Below are positions 10,142-21,794 of a stretch of 64,000 bases of DNA, in pieces. Source of the stretch: Merluccius polli (Eukaryota > Chordata > Actinopteri > Gadiformes > Merlucciidae). How positions within the stretch are numbered: position 1 is the stretch's first letter; every line of letters starts with the position of its first letter. Both the position numbers and the translations under genes were made by a program. The stretch spans positions 62,001-126,000 of the forward strand of contig JAOPHQ010003129.1 of NCBI GenBank assembly GCA_030340625.1, written 5' to 3'. The notes below the pieces were generated by a model that saw only the letters and a list, made by a program, of their open reading frames with translations, was not told where the DNA came from and did no database searches.

Positions 10142-12224
10142 CAACATCAGCCCTCCCAGAATGACCACCACCACCACCACCTTACAGAACCACCAGCCCC
10201 ACCACCACCTCCCACTCCCCCTTCCCAGAAAGACCACCACCATCAACACCAATATCAACCTAAAATATATATTCAATTTCATGTATTATTTTTACAGCTG
10301 TACAACAACGCAAAACTAACGGCCATGTCGGAATTAACAGCTCCAAACGCTTGTTGAAGCGTCAGCATCGGAGCCTGGGCCAACGCTAACCACAGACCAC
10401 ACACGCGGACGCCACTGCTGCATCCATCGTTACACCCGCTCCCTGTTCCCCATAAATGTCTTCAACCCGGGGGGGAGGAGAGCTCGTATAAGCATGGCTC
10501 CCTGGCCTGTAGCTCCTCGTAAGTGAGACACACTTGTTGTGGTGTCGCTACAGTTGTCGGCAGCCCAGCTGAATACATGCCATATAGGACACCTGCCTGG
10601 GACCTCCTGGGAGGAGAGAGTGGCTGTGTGATGGTGTCGTAGGTGGAGGGGTTGAGTTTCTGTGGCCAGAGATCTAATTGAATCAAAAGAAAAGTGGACT
10701 AGCAGCAACATTTGGACTAAACACCATAAGACGATGTTTTATGCAGAGCAAACACGCCATTGGTGACACCAGAAATGTTAACCACCTCACTGGAGTGTGG
10801 TGGCAATGGTCTTATAGAGAACATAAAAGTGTAGTTTTGAACACTCGCAATTATCACAGATTTGTTCGGTCTTGCGGTACCATTCATTGCGTAGGTGTTA
10901 ACTGCGTACACTTCTGTAGCTACAGGGTCAAACCTTGATAAATGCCATCCGCTGCCATTTGTTATTGCAAAGACATAGAAAAACCTTTCAAGGGATTGGA
11001 CAATTACTAGGTGTGGGTAATTTGCCCTCCCAAGAATATAACCTTTAAATGATTACTTTATTACTTACAAAACATTGACATCTTCCATGTGCCAATCACT
11101 TTCTTATTCCAAGCTGTCTTTGTTTGTATTAAGCCCATTGGCCAAAATGTCCCTGGCCTACTATGATTGGATGTTTTTTTTATTTGATTTGATTTGATTT
11201 TTATTAGGAATTTAAAAGTACAAACAACTCCAAGGAGTATCATGATACAATAATCCCAGAGGATATCACTTCAAAGCATTACTTAAAACACTTATTTCCA
11301 AAGTGGTCCTCAATGGACAAATCCCTAATTGATGTTGCCATCAATTAGGAAAAAAAACAACTGTTTTGTCATTGTAAGATAGGAACAAGTAATATGCTAT
11401 AGACATATGTACTCTAAGTACAATGAAATGGATGTAATGGAAATATTCACAAATGATTCACAAATGTTTGAAACAGCATACAGCAAGCCCTCTGTATGGA
11501 AGTCAATGTTTTTTTTGAAGAAGAAACATCCCTCTTTTTTAAGAAAATGCTTATGAACCAATATTTGTTTTTCACTAGATTATTCCACTTCCTTGTGTCT
11601 TTCTCTGTGGTGATTGATGTTTTGGTGATTTGATGTGTTTATTACCATTTAATTTACCATTGTGTTTTTTCAGCGTGTTTGTCTTGATTGACAGGCCTTT
11701 CTGCAGAGTGATTGACAGGTTGTTTACCGGAGCTCCACCTATGTAGCATCCCGTCACTAAAATGAACTTGTAAACGCTAGTCACTTGTAAATCCTTGTGA
11801 CGGTTACTCCTTTGAAGAGCATAGGAGACAGTTGCCAAGCATTTCACCCGTACCCAAACAAACAAAGGACTAATAAAACATGCCACAACCAGGAAAGCCA
11901 TTTTCTCCTCCCTGTCCGTCCACACAGCAGTGTGTGTCTGACAGGCATCAGAGCGTGCGATTCTGCTGACTGAGGGGCTAACTGTGTGGAACCGACACGC
12001 ACCTTGCAGGGGGGGTAACGTTACACCATTCAGGCTGTGGAAAGTCATGAATGGACGATGAATGGACAACGTTGGTCTTGGCTTGAAAACGGCTCAGCTT
12101 CAACATTAATCACAAGGTGTTACTTGGGTTGCTTATGAATGTCCCTCAAGCCACACTGTGATATATAAGACAAATACATCAACACATGCAGTTACAATAA
12201 TTAATAAAGTAAATGCAAATATCT
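10142..12224. other. Unique sequence with a CAC-rich patch
   Basis: CCACCACCA repeats lie at about 10164-10225. The rest, including AT-rich 11000-11600, shows no gene. A 164-codon minus-strand frame at 11575-12069 has no recognisable domain, no coding neighbours and mixed hydrophobic composition, so I do not call it a gene. Confidence 0.35.
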
Positions 12225-12229
12225 CTGTC

Positions 12230-12302
<73 letters not shown>
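12225..12302. repeat. (CTGT)n-(CT)n compound microsatellite
   Basis: About ten CTGT units (12227-12268) pass directly into CT units ending at about 12302. Confidence 0.95.
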
Positions 12303-12306
<4 letters not shown>

Positions 12307-12507
12307 ATCTAATACATTTCTCGCCTTGTATTCATTTCCAGATGCACGTATTGTATATGTCCTTCTTTCAGGATGAAGTCACACTTTCTAACCAGGCAAA
12401 TAGAGAAATGCATTTTCTAGTCCCCTCTCCGCCCCCCCATTTTCACCCCTCCTCGTCGCTATGTGCATCATGTGCAACGCTATACGTTTGTGATAACGGA
12501 CAGAAAG

Positions 12508-12577
12508 ACAGCAAGACCGGCTGTCTTGCTGTCTTGCTGGAGGAGGAGCAGGACATGCTCCTCTATGTCCTGCTCCT
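12508..12577. other. Two adjacent perfect hairpins
   Basis: The first stem is ACAGCAAGAC (12508-12517) with GTCTTGCTGT (12523-12532), 10 bp around a 5-nt loop. The second stem is AGGAGCAGGACAT (12544-12556) with ATGTCCTGCTCCT (12565-12577), 13 bp around an 8-nt loop. Only 11 nt separate them. It is not a known RNA family as far as I can tell. Confidence 0.6.
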
Positions 12578-13188
12578 GTGTACCACCGCAGCCGGCGTCT
12601 TCTAGCTCGACTCATTATGGATGTTCTGCAGCCAGCGCCCCGCACGCCTCCATCTGACAGCCTTCCTACTTTGTAGATTAGCACACTTTGGTGCTGGTGG
12701 TGGTGGTAGTGGTGGTCTGTGTGTAAAACCCTGAACACAAGCTAGAGATGAATAAAAGATAGAGAATTAAAGACCTACGGCTGTGTGGTGGATTAATGAC
12801 CCAGGCAGGCGAGATTTTTCCGGGGGTTTACAAGGTGACTACATAAAATATGTTGTCTCCGACGTGTTTCTTAATTTTTCCCTCGCCTGCAAAGCAAAGT
12901 AGTGAAGCCCTTGACATCCGGACAGTTTCACAGTTGGTTAGCTAACATCACCGCAGAGATTTACATTAGTAAGCGTGAACAATATCGAACCAGCGAGCCT
13001 CTTGGCCTGCGTGTTTATCCAACATTATTCACTCTATTTGTCATAATGAACTTAATTTATTATTTTCCTTCGGCATATTGCACAAAAGTAACATTATTAG
13101 TCTAGGCCACTCCCCCAAGCATCATTATCATCAGCATTTTATTCATGCACCCTTGAAGCACACTCACATGCACTAATGCATATACAAC
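12578..13188. other. Unique AT-rich sequence, possible regulatory island
   Basis: Repeat-poor, with GTGGATTAATGACCC, TTTGTCATAATGAAC and similar homeodomain-type motifs at 12780-13090. No exon recognised. Confidence 0.25.
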
Positions 13189-13227
13189 CCCCCCCCCCCC
13201 CCCCCCCCCCACCCACCCACCCACACA

Positions 13228-13268
<41 letters not shown>

Positions 13269-13275
13269 ACTCATC
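13189..13275. repeat. Poly-C run plus (CA)n microsatellite
   Basis: An uninterrupted C run at about 13189-13210 leads through CCCA repeats into CA repeats. Confidence 0.95.
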
Positions 13276-14544
13276 CCTTTAGAGGTGGCTCTTCCACAGT
13301 CTGCCTGGGCCAAGGGTTGAGGCCTACGGTCCGACTCCCTTTTGTCTACACCCCTGGGGGGGGGCCAATGTGAGGTCGGGGCCCCAAACAAAAGGCAGAT
13401 CATGGGTGTATTCGCCAGGGGACAAATGAGCTTAGTGTGGGTAATGAAGGGCCAGAGCAGGGGTGGAGAGGAGGGAGGGGGAATTAGGGGGGGGGGGGTT
13501 CTGGTAAGTGTTTAGACTCACCTTAGACCGGAAAGGAGGGGGACGGATGGGGGTTGAAGTGAGGAAAGGCTGGGGGAGGGATGGGGGAGGGACAGGGGAG
13601 GGCGGGGGGGCCATATTCTATGAGACAACAGCTGAAATCCTCCTCTTCCCACCAGTGAATGCACTCTATCTTCATCCATCACCAGCGTCCTCAGGGGCTG
13701 AGGAGGTGCTGCTAAGCCAATTAGGACCACATGGTCTCCATGTAACAGCTCATCTTCTGCTAAACATTTGGATTATCACCCTATATGGACTGGACAGTGT
13801 CCCTTTTATTCCCAAGAAGTCATTAAAGATTAAAGAAAGTGAAGGACTGAACAGTCCACAACATTTAAACACAACAGATAGTTATCGTCATTGTCTGTGC
13901 ACATTATTGCAACAACAAGCAGCAGTCATTAATGGCAATCATGTGTTTGAGTCTCTTCCACAACAATGCAAAACAAGTAAAGAATAGAATGGAATAGCAA
14001 CTGCAGTGACCAAGCGTAGCTTTCACGTCCCAGAAGAAAGCAGTTTTGCAGGGTCTTAAGGCGACCTTTTTGCTATTAAAGGGAGATACAGAGCATAGAT
14101 TTCTCTAAATGTCACCTTATTGGAAATGCCATTTAAATTCCACCTGCCGTAGCCTTTTTCATTTTCCTCACTAAAAGTAGTTTGCATTTCTTTGTGCCTT
14201 TTGCCTATTCACTGCTCAACCCTCGCCCTTTATTATCACACACACACACACACACACGCACACACCCCAACTGACACAATCCATCCATTAATACGCACTG
14301 TGAAAAGGTTCTCCAGTCCAGACCTTTCCACTTCACTCATTCCCCAATAATACAATCAGCACACAATATATTAGTTACTTTATTAATAACTTGTTTCATT
14401 ATTCAAACTTTCCATAAACAGGCTTAATCTAACCAACGAACCAAACTATACAATAATCATGTCTCACCTGTTCCTGGTCATTAGTACAAAGGGAGAACGA
14501 CTGGGATTAGTCCACCATTTATAGTTTTCATTGATTCATACTCT
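13276..14544. other. Mostly unique, G-rich at 13440-13612, short (CA)n at 14239
   Basis: The G-rich stretch has many GGG and GGGG runs (for example 13487-13498 and 13560-13612), so it could form G-quadruplexes on the plus strand. A (CA)n run lies at about 14239-14265. No gene recognised. Confidence 0.4.
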
Positions 14545-14758
14545 CATTCAAGAGGAGGCTGAGCAACGAGGGGAGCTGGTCATTGAACACCGAATCCTCT
14601 GGACAATGGAGCTAAAGGGGAACCATCATGCCTCGCCTTGTGTCTGACGAACACAACATGGTCAAGAAACAACCAGGTCTGTGCCTGCTTCAAGATGTGA
14701 CATCATTGTGTATGATCATTACAAAAGAATAGATAGATCCCAAACAAATTCTTGAATG
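14545..14758. repeat. Dispersed duplication, copy A
   Basis: Positions 14546-14748 match 16147-16348 with only scattered substitutions over about 200 bp. Copy A is bounded by CATTCAAGA at 14545-14553 and its inverse TCTTGAATG at 14750-14758. The right-hand motif is absent from copy B. The family is not recognised. Confidence 0.75.
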
Positions 14759-15000
14759 GTGTTTCCCAATCCTTATATATCCTTATATATTATACGTGGT
14801 AATGGTTTCCCAAGGAGACCGCAACTGCAAGTAACCTTTCTCTGCGTCATGCTATCAACTGATACACAAGACACCCATACACAGACACACACAATTACAC
14901 ATTACTGTATATGTAAGGCCAACATTGCGTGTAGCCTTCTGTCTCACTGGTTATTTCTTCTAGTAAGCATGCTTGGTCACTAAAAGTATGTGCATTTGCG

Positions 15001-15124
15001 TCCGGTTAGTCTCTTAGTCGAAAGGAGTTCAAACGCCAATATCCGGAGTCTACCCTTAATGCATCCTTGAGCAAGATGCCCTAGCCCCTACCTGCCTCTA
15101 ATGGCTAAATGACTAAATGAATAT
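15001..15124 (+). mobile_element. Decayed SINE copy
   Basis: It retains GCATCCTTGAGCAAGATGCC and CTACCTGCCTCTAATGGC, followed by CTAAATGACTAAATGA, in the same order as the other SINEs. The head (GGTTAGTCTCTTAGTCGAAAGG) and B-box region are badly eroded. Confidence 0.6.
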
Positions 15125-16146
15125 AGTCTTTAACCTTCAGTCCTTCATTTGGTCCCTCGACCAAGATGGCTGATGGCTGAGGACCGAAACATGACACGGT
15201 GAACAGTGAACACAGAGAGCCATGTAGGACGCTGGGAGGATCTGCAGTCCTGTCGTGCCAGAGGAAGCCACCAGAGGCTCATTAGAGCGAGGATGAATGG
15301 ATAGACCCAGAGCAGAGGGGCCAGCTGGAAGGGTGTCATGTGATCAGTGATCATGGTGACCACGGCGATCTGACCAGTGACCCTGTGTGACCCCCGGTCC
15401 GCCGCGGGCACGGCGGGTGACAGCTGACGTGTGAAGTGACAGGGGATGAGCTGCTCTTTAATCACCCCCTTGTCACCCTCCTCCTCCTCCTCTCCCTTCT
15501 CCCCCACCCCCGCTCCCTGATTGATGCCTACTGCTGAGACAGGCGTTAGGTTGGTGGTCTCCGGTTTGAAAGCGTGTCACCAGACTGCGGTCGTACGCCG
15601 TAACAAAGCTATCAGTCTCTCTGCGGCCACGCAATCCAATATCTCCATTTGGCACTGGCTGACAAAATAAAACCAGCGTGCTTCGGTGGATTCACTGCGG
15701 CTCGGAAAAGGCTATCTTCTGTAGACACCATGGCAACAATGAATTTTAATGAGGTCCATTCTCTCACAAGTACAATGAAAAACAATGTGTGTGTTTTTAA
15801 TGGAAATTGAGTTATGGGAACGTTAACTTTCATGGCTTATCGGTACTGTTTATAATGTGCTGCGTGGCCACCGGGGGGGGGGGGGGGGGGTGGATGGCAG
15901 AGACACACAGATAATGGTTTAGTTGTTGTCTTTCTTTTTTCTTTTCTTCATTTCCAACCATTCTTTCTTCCTTTCTTTCTGCCATGTTCATTATCTCTTC
16001 CCCTCTTGCATATTCGTCCCCTTCAGATAAGACTTCAGGCCACTGAAAACGCTGTGCTACATATGTTTTCCATGTTATTCCTCAACCAAAAAATCACCTG
16101 GAAGGTCAGCTGGTGGTATGTGAGCTGTCCCTCAACCTGCTGTGGT
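15125..16146. other. Unique sequence with 18-G run at 15873-15890
   Basis: Repeat-poor apart from an uninterrupted G run and a CTTT-rich patch near 15930-15980. A minus-strand frame of 120 codons at 15145-15507 has no recognised domain. Confidence 0.35.
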
Positions 16147-16348
16147 ATTCAAGAGGACGGTGAGCAACGAGGGGAGCTGGTCATTGAACACTGAATCCTC
16201 TGGACAACGGAGCTAAAGGGGAACCATCATGCCTCGCCTTGTGTCTGACGAGCACAACATGGTCAAGAAACAACCAGGTCTGTGCCTGCTTCAAGAAGTG
16301 ACATCATTTTGTATGATCATTACAAAAGAATAGATAGATCCCAAGCAA
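16147..16348. repeat. Dispersed duplication, copy B
   Basis: Direct-orientation partner of copy A, about 1.6 kb away, sharing landmarks such as GAGCAACGAGGGGAGCTGG and AATAGATAGATCCCAA. High identity implies a recent copy of an interspersed element or a local duplication. Confidence 0.75.
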
Positions 16349-16713
16349 AGCTTACAGGTTTCTGGGGTTAACCCTAACCCTTTCCTTTTCAAATGAAAGC
16401 TCATTGATTTTGTTTGAATACACTTTATCTCTGCATCTCGGGTCAATCAATTATTTGGTGGAATGTTCTTAATGGTAAAGTTTTAGACTGGCTTTTGACA
16501 ACCTCTTGACATCTGTGATGGATATTATTCTGTATGCGAACCAAGGCCGAGATATGCTTAGCAGGATTATCCTTTAGCTCGTCCTGCTGGAATTGGTTGG
16601 TTAAACCCATAAACCAGCAGATATATCCCAGTATCATGCAATGTCGTCCCACCAGCAGAGACCATGGCGTGCTAAGCCTGTCATCTCATGATCACCACAC
16701 CATGTAGCCCACA

Positions 16714-17073
16714 ATATGCTAGCCCACACTATGTTATCCCAGGCTATGTCAGTCCATGCTATGTTAGACCACGCTAGATTAGCCTGGGCTATGCTAGTCC
16801 ATACTATGCTCGCCCATGCTCAGTTAGCCCATGCTACGTTAGCCCTCACTATGCTAGCCCACGACATGCTAGCCCATGCTATCCTAGTCCACACTACATT
16901 GGTCCAGGCTACTCTAGACTAGGCTTTGATAGCCCACGCTGTGCTAGCTCGCACTAAGCTAGTTCACACTATGCTATCCCATGGTACACTAGCCTGTACT
17001 ATGCTAGTCCACATTATGCTAGCCCATGCTATGTTAGCACATGTTACGTTAGCCCACGCTACACTAGCCCATG
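16714..17073 (+). repeat. 15-bp minisatellite, 24 units in strict phase
   Basis: The consensus unit is CTATGCTAGCCCATG. Every unit is exactly 15 bp with no indels over 360 bp, although many units carry substitutions. Because 15 is divisible by 3, one frame reads as a pentapeptide repeat of Met-Leu-Ala-His-Thr type. That is a by-product of the unit length and not evidence for a protein. Confidence 0.95.
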
Positions 17074-17569
17074 GCTAATAGAGAATGTGTGGTCTCTGTG
17101 GGTTAAACCTAAACAGAGATAGTCGAGAGTTAGATTGCCTTACTCAGGCAATTAGTAAACTATTCATTCTTCGTTGCATAATTCAGTCTGGGGTTGAAAT
17201 TGTCGGTATAACTAATGAACACTTACAGGATACCGAAGAACATAATAATAATTGTAATCAATACCCAATGTATCCAGTGATGTCACTTGCTTAGCAACAT
17301 AGGCAATAGGCTCAAAATGCGCCGCACAACAACCTGTGATTCCCCAGTGACAGTCCCTCCTGGCTCTTTAATTTGAATGTTTGGCTGTTCTTTAAATAAT
17401 GTGGGCAATGCCTGGCTCTGTTCTTCTTGTTATTTCCGTCACATAAGTTGCCCGCGGTGACCTAAGAGAGAGATGGAAACAACTGTACATCTCCATGCTG
17501 ATGGTATTGGCAGTCTGAAATACAGTTTCCTGGATAGGGAGTGTCACACGACAGGCCTAAACACAGTCT
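17074..17569. other. Unique sequence, nothing recognised
   Basis: Moderately AT-rich. Short frames of about 65 codons have no recognisable features. Confidence 0.3.
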
Positions 17570-17720
17570 ACCAATTACCCATTATTCAGACGTCTTTATC
17601 CAAAGTGACGTACAGTGAACTCATGATACATGTCATTAGGGAGGGGTTATATGCCTACAGGTAGACTGCAGACATCGGGGACTGAACTTAAGTTTGCGTC
17701 AGACACCCTAACCACTAGAC
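17570..17720 (-). mobile_element. tRNA-derived SINE, minus strand, head abutting a hAT insertion
   Basis: Read on the minus strand, the order is GTCTAGTGGTTAGGGTGT (head), a B-box-like TTCAGTCCC, ACCTGTAGGCATA, CCTAATGACATGTAT and CACTTTGGATAAAGACGTC (tail). This is the same architecture as the plus-strand copies. Its 5' end meets the hAT-type MITE at 17721-17832, whose target duplication includes the SINE head. Confidence 0.8.
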
Positions 17721-17832
17721 CAGCGTTCCTTAAACTATGGGTCCACTGACAATGCACAGAAACTCTGAGAAACTCTGAAACTGAGCGAACTTGTCTTATG
17801 GGTCCTGAGATGAAAAAGTTTAAGAACCACTG
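17721..17832. mobile_element. hAT-type MITE (112 bp) in SINE head
   Basis: It begins CAGCGTTCCTTAAACT and ends AGTTTAAGAACCACTG, which are imperfect inverted termini (reverse complement of the right end is CAGTGGTTCTTAAACT). Flanking 8-mers are CACTAGAC (17713-17720) and CATCAGAC (17833-17840), 6 of 8 identical, as expected for an aged hAT target duplication with TA at the centre. No coding capacity. Confidence 0.7.
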
Positions 17833-18036
17833 CATCAGACCATCCTTCCCACAGCCTCCTGAACAGAGAGGAGATTCGAGGACAGCAGGGTGAGGCTGAG
17901 ACAGGTTTCAGTCGATACGCTACAGTGGTACTTCTCACTGGCTTCTGAATTGGCCTCTTGAAAACTTTGGCTCTAACAGCAGCAGAACGATGTAATGGTT
18001 TCCATATGACTGTGTGTGTGGCTTGTCTGCCTGTGT

Positions 18037-18068
18037 GCATGCATGTGTTTATGCACGTCTATACGCAC

Positions 18069-18143
<75 letters not shown>

Positions 18144-18188
18144 TGTGTGTATGCGTGTGTGTGTGTGTGTGTGTGTTTGTGTGTGTGT
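18037..18188. repeat. Duplicated leader plus (TG)n, copy 1
   Basis: A 35-nt non-repetitive leader (18037-18071, containing GTTTATGCACGTCTATACGC) precedes about 115 bp of TG repeat with ATGTG and TATGCG interruptions. The identical leader recurs at 18840. Confidence 0.9.
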
Positions 18189-18289
18189 CTGAACATACTA
18201 AGGAGTGATCGGTCACACTCTGCTGGCTTCTGTGTAAATATTGTCTGCCGTGTCAGAGGCAGGTTTCTGAGATTAGAGACACGGGCAAG

Positions 18290-18830
18290 AGACACAGGGA
18301 GATGATTGGGGAGAGAGGGAGAATTTTGGGACGAGAGATTTAGAGAGATGATTGAGGAGAGAGAGGGGTGCAGGGCGAGAGACCCTGAGAGATGATTGGG
18401 GAGAGAGAGAGGGGTGCAGGGCGAGAGACCCAGAGAGATGATTGGGGAGAGAGAGAGGGGTGCAGGGCGAGAGACCCAGAGAGATGATTGTGGAGAGAGA
18501 GGGGTGCAGGGCGAGAGAGCCAGAGAGATGATTGGGGAGAGAGAGGGGTGCAGGGCGAGAGACCCAGAGAGATGATTGTGGAGAGAGAGAGGGGTGCAGG
18601 GCGAGAGACCCAGAGAGATGATTGGGGAGAGAGAGAGAGGTGCAGGGTGAGAGACCCAGCGAGATGATTGTGGAGAGAGAGGGGTGCAGGGCGAGAGACC
18701 CAGAGAGATGATTGGGGAGAGAGCGGGTTCGGGCAAGAGACATAGCGTAATGATTGGGGAGAGAGAGGTCAGGGCTAGAGACACAGAGCGATGATTGGGG
18801 GGGGGGGTTCAGGGCGAGAGACATTGAGAC
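18290..18830. repeat. 44/46-bp minisatellite, about 12 units
   Basis: Units contain GATGATTGGGGAGAGAGAG, GGGGTGCAGGGCGAGAGAC and CCAGAGA. GATGATTG recurs at 18301, 18347, 18391, 18437, 18483, 18527, 18571, 18617, 18663 and 18707, alternating between 44 and 46 bp according to the GA count. Units degenerate at both ends. The 241- and 183-codon minus-strand frames here are translations of this array. Confidence 0.95.
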
Positions 18831-18839
18831 AGAGCACTT

Positions 18840-18999
<160 letters not shown>

Positions 19000-19194
19000 C
19001 TATGTTTCTACACATGTATTTGCACACTGCTTTCTCCTGGTAACCTAAGCCTAGTCTGCAGAGAGAGAGAGAGAGAGAGAGCTAGGTCCCCCAGCGCCAA
19101 CATCCCATAATTACAGAGCAGGCGTCTGTATGAGGGCAGAGTGCCTTGTGGGTAATTTCACTCTAAGAGCACCACAGGAAGTATGGCTCCTTGT

Positions 19195-19530
19195 TCTGAC
19201 CAGCACTTATAGTCATATGGATGAGACAAGACTAAGACCAGCTGAACACTTATAGTCCAGTCATATGGATGAGACAAGACTAAGACTAGCTCACCACTTA
19301 TAGTCCAGTCATATGGATGAGACAAGACTAAGACCAGCTCAACACTTAAGGTCCAGTCATATGGATGAGACAAGACTAAGACCAGCTCAACACTTAAGGT
19401 CCAGTCATATGGATGAGACAAGACCAGCTCAACACTTAAGGTCCAGTCATAAGGATGAGACAAGACCAGCTCAACACTTAAGGTCCAGTCATATGGATGA
19501 GACAAGACTAAGACCAGCTCAACACTTACA
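19195..19530. repeat. 48/42-bp minisatellite, about 7 units
   Basis: Units carry CAGTCATATGGATGAGACA, AGACTAAGACCAGCTCAAC and ACTTAAGGTC. ATGGATGAG (AAGGATGAG in one unit) falls at 19217, 19265, 19313, 19361, 19409, 19451 and 19493, so four 48-bp periods are followed by two 42-bp periods that have lost ACTAAG. The frames on both strands are repeat translations. Confidence 0.95.
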
Positions 19531-21315
19531 ATAAAGATAAAGCCCAAAGAACACGCTGTCCTGGGACAGATGCAAAGCAACATCAACTTGAGTCCTACTT
19601 AAAGTGAGTGAAAACACAGCCACGCTACAGTCGTACTCTGTGTGCTCTGCTCTGTTAAAACAATATCATTCTAATTGTGGTTTTTGTCCCACTACAAATA
19701 TGAGGCGGAATTTATGCTGCGTATGCTTTGGGCTTAAGACCAGCTGACCAGGAGGGATCTGTCTCCCAAAGCCAGAGACCAGCCACCTCTGTGTCAGACA
19801 GAGAAGGAGAGAGAGAGAGAAGAGGGCTTGTGTAGCACAGAAAGGGAAATAAACAAGCAAAATCATTACAGTCACCCCCCCACACACACACACACACACA
19901 CACACAGTCCTCAAACAGGGTGTTTATGCCCAACCTAAACCACAGAGATGTAAATAATCAGCGGTGATGGAGGAGAAAAGTAAATATCTTTTGTGTTTGA
20001 GTTTCCGGTCGTCATGGTTTCATCGTATGAGGATGCGAGGGGTTACCGTGTGGAATATCTTCCCTGTGCTCAACTTCATCACAATGCCAGAGGAATTTGT
20101 TGTTTATGTTGGTGAATATGTACGGTTTCTAGGGAAAAGTAGCCTTAATATGTCCAGAACAAAATCAATCAATGATAAGTATTATTCAATATAGATATAT
20201 ATTGACAAAATCAACCAACCAATCACTCATCACTATCAGACATAGATGTGTGTGTGTGTGTGTGTGTGTACCAAACTATCTACATTAACCACAGTTGTTC
20301 GTCTGGTTCCAGCTCTTTAAAGTGGGCCAGTAAATGATAGCTTAGAGCAGCACCGTCCCAGAGCCAGGCATGCAGGGACCGGCCAGTAAAACCCCACGCC
20401 TGCCCTTCACAGAGACGGCCAAGGAAGGGTCACTGCCCTGAACTAGCTCGTAATTTAGAGCATGGTTTCTTTTCATCTTTCCATGTTTCTTGTATATTTC
20501 ACGACCCTAAAAACGCCACTAGTCCAGTATGTGACTGCATGGGTTTCAGGAGAAAATCCGAAAACACAAATCATTTGAAAGAATAGCTCATGGTTTCTGG
20601 GATCTGAGGAAAAGATTGACTCTAACATGTAATAACAAATTCAAGATTCTTTATGGCTGTGGTGAGGCTCTAACGTACCAAACGTATAACTCTCATTTAT
20701 GTCACTTGGTTGACTGATTATTCTGACATAAATATCTATAATTTATATATTTTATTTCCAATATAAATATAAATATAGCCTAGAGTCTTCAAAATAACAC
20801 TTCCAACTAAATTACAATTCTGCTAAAAAATAGAAAGCCATATTCAGTCACTCAGTATAATGTACAAGTGCTTTAAAAACTATTAATCGTACAAATGTTG
20901 CGCATTAACATCATCTGTGTCGACATACACACCAAAACAAAGTGCAGGGGATTTATTTTCATACTTGAGAGCGACTGTGTGGTTTTGTGGGAGAAGATGA
21001 AGCAGCGGGTCGCGTGTGTAATAAAGACCCCCCCCTATGACCTTCACTTTCACCCCTCTGACCCCCGGGGAGCCTTACGAGTCCCTGGACACGACACAGA
21101 CATCATGGGCCTGGCTCAAAGTATTGTAGCATCCCCCCCCCCTCCATCCCTGAACTACCCTGAACCCAAGAGGAGTTCAGGGTCCCACTCCACAAGAGGA
21201 GTGGGAGGTATGCATGAATGGTATTTCCTGTCCCAGAAATCCCACTAAAGGGGTCTCTTTGGGGGGTGTTTTCGGGGGTGGCGGGGGAGCTCACAATACA
21301 AGGTATTTAAGACAG
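19531..21315. other. Unique AT-rich sequence
   Basis: (CA)n lies at 19878-19906 and (TG)n at 20247-20270. No exon, RNA or element recognised in the rest. Confidence 0.35.
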
Positions 21316-21497
21316 GGGCAGGGTAGTTTAGCGGCTGGGGTGTTCGACTCCCAGCCCAAAGGTACTGGGTTCGAGTCCCTTATATCCCACAGTCTACCTG
21401 TAGTGCCAGTCTACCTCCAAGAGCAAGACGCCCCCTAACCTTCTACCTAATGACATCAATCTTAAGTCACTTTGGAAAGCATCTGCTTAATAACTAA
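21316..21497 (+). mobile_element. tRNA-derived SINE, full length
   Basis: The head is GGGTAGTTTAGCGGCTGGGG, followed by TGTTCGACTCCCAGCC. The B box GGGTTCGAGTCCC is one of the best preserved here. The body has AGAGCAAGACGCC and CTACCTAATGACATCAAT, and the tail is CACTTTGGAAAGCATCTGC. Confidence 0.8.
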
Positions 21498-21756
21498 AGA
21501 ATTGACTAAAATAACAGTTTTGTGCTCAGCTGGAAGTGAACAGTAGAAGAGCAGAACTGCAGGCTAACCTTAGGTAACCTCCACAAGCCCTGCAGTGTGT
21601 GAGGGAAACATTCTTCTGACAGTTTTAGATGGAAACTTTCTGTACGATTTTTTAACATACAGCACAAGTTTGGTGTCGTCGCTATAAAAAAATGCACTCT
21701 ATACTAGTCAAACTAGTAAAATATTAACTCACCACCAGTTTAGCACAAACCTCAGG

Positions 21757-21794
<38 letters not shown>

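Noticed and set aside
11575..12069. 164-codon minus-strand frame as hypothetical gene
   Set aside because: No recognisable domain, start context or exon structure. A frame of this size is expected by chance in 64 kb.
16363..16381. Telomere-like TTAACCCTAACCC
   Set aside because: Only about two units, far too short for an interstitial telomere.
18059..18824. 241- and 183-codon minus-strand frames with regular peptide repeats
   Set aside because: They are direct translations of the 44/46-bp minisatellite and TG array in different frames, with no non-repeat domain.
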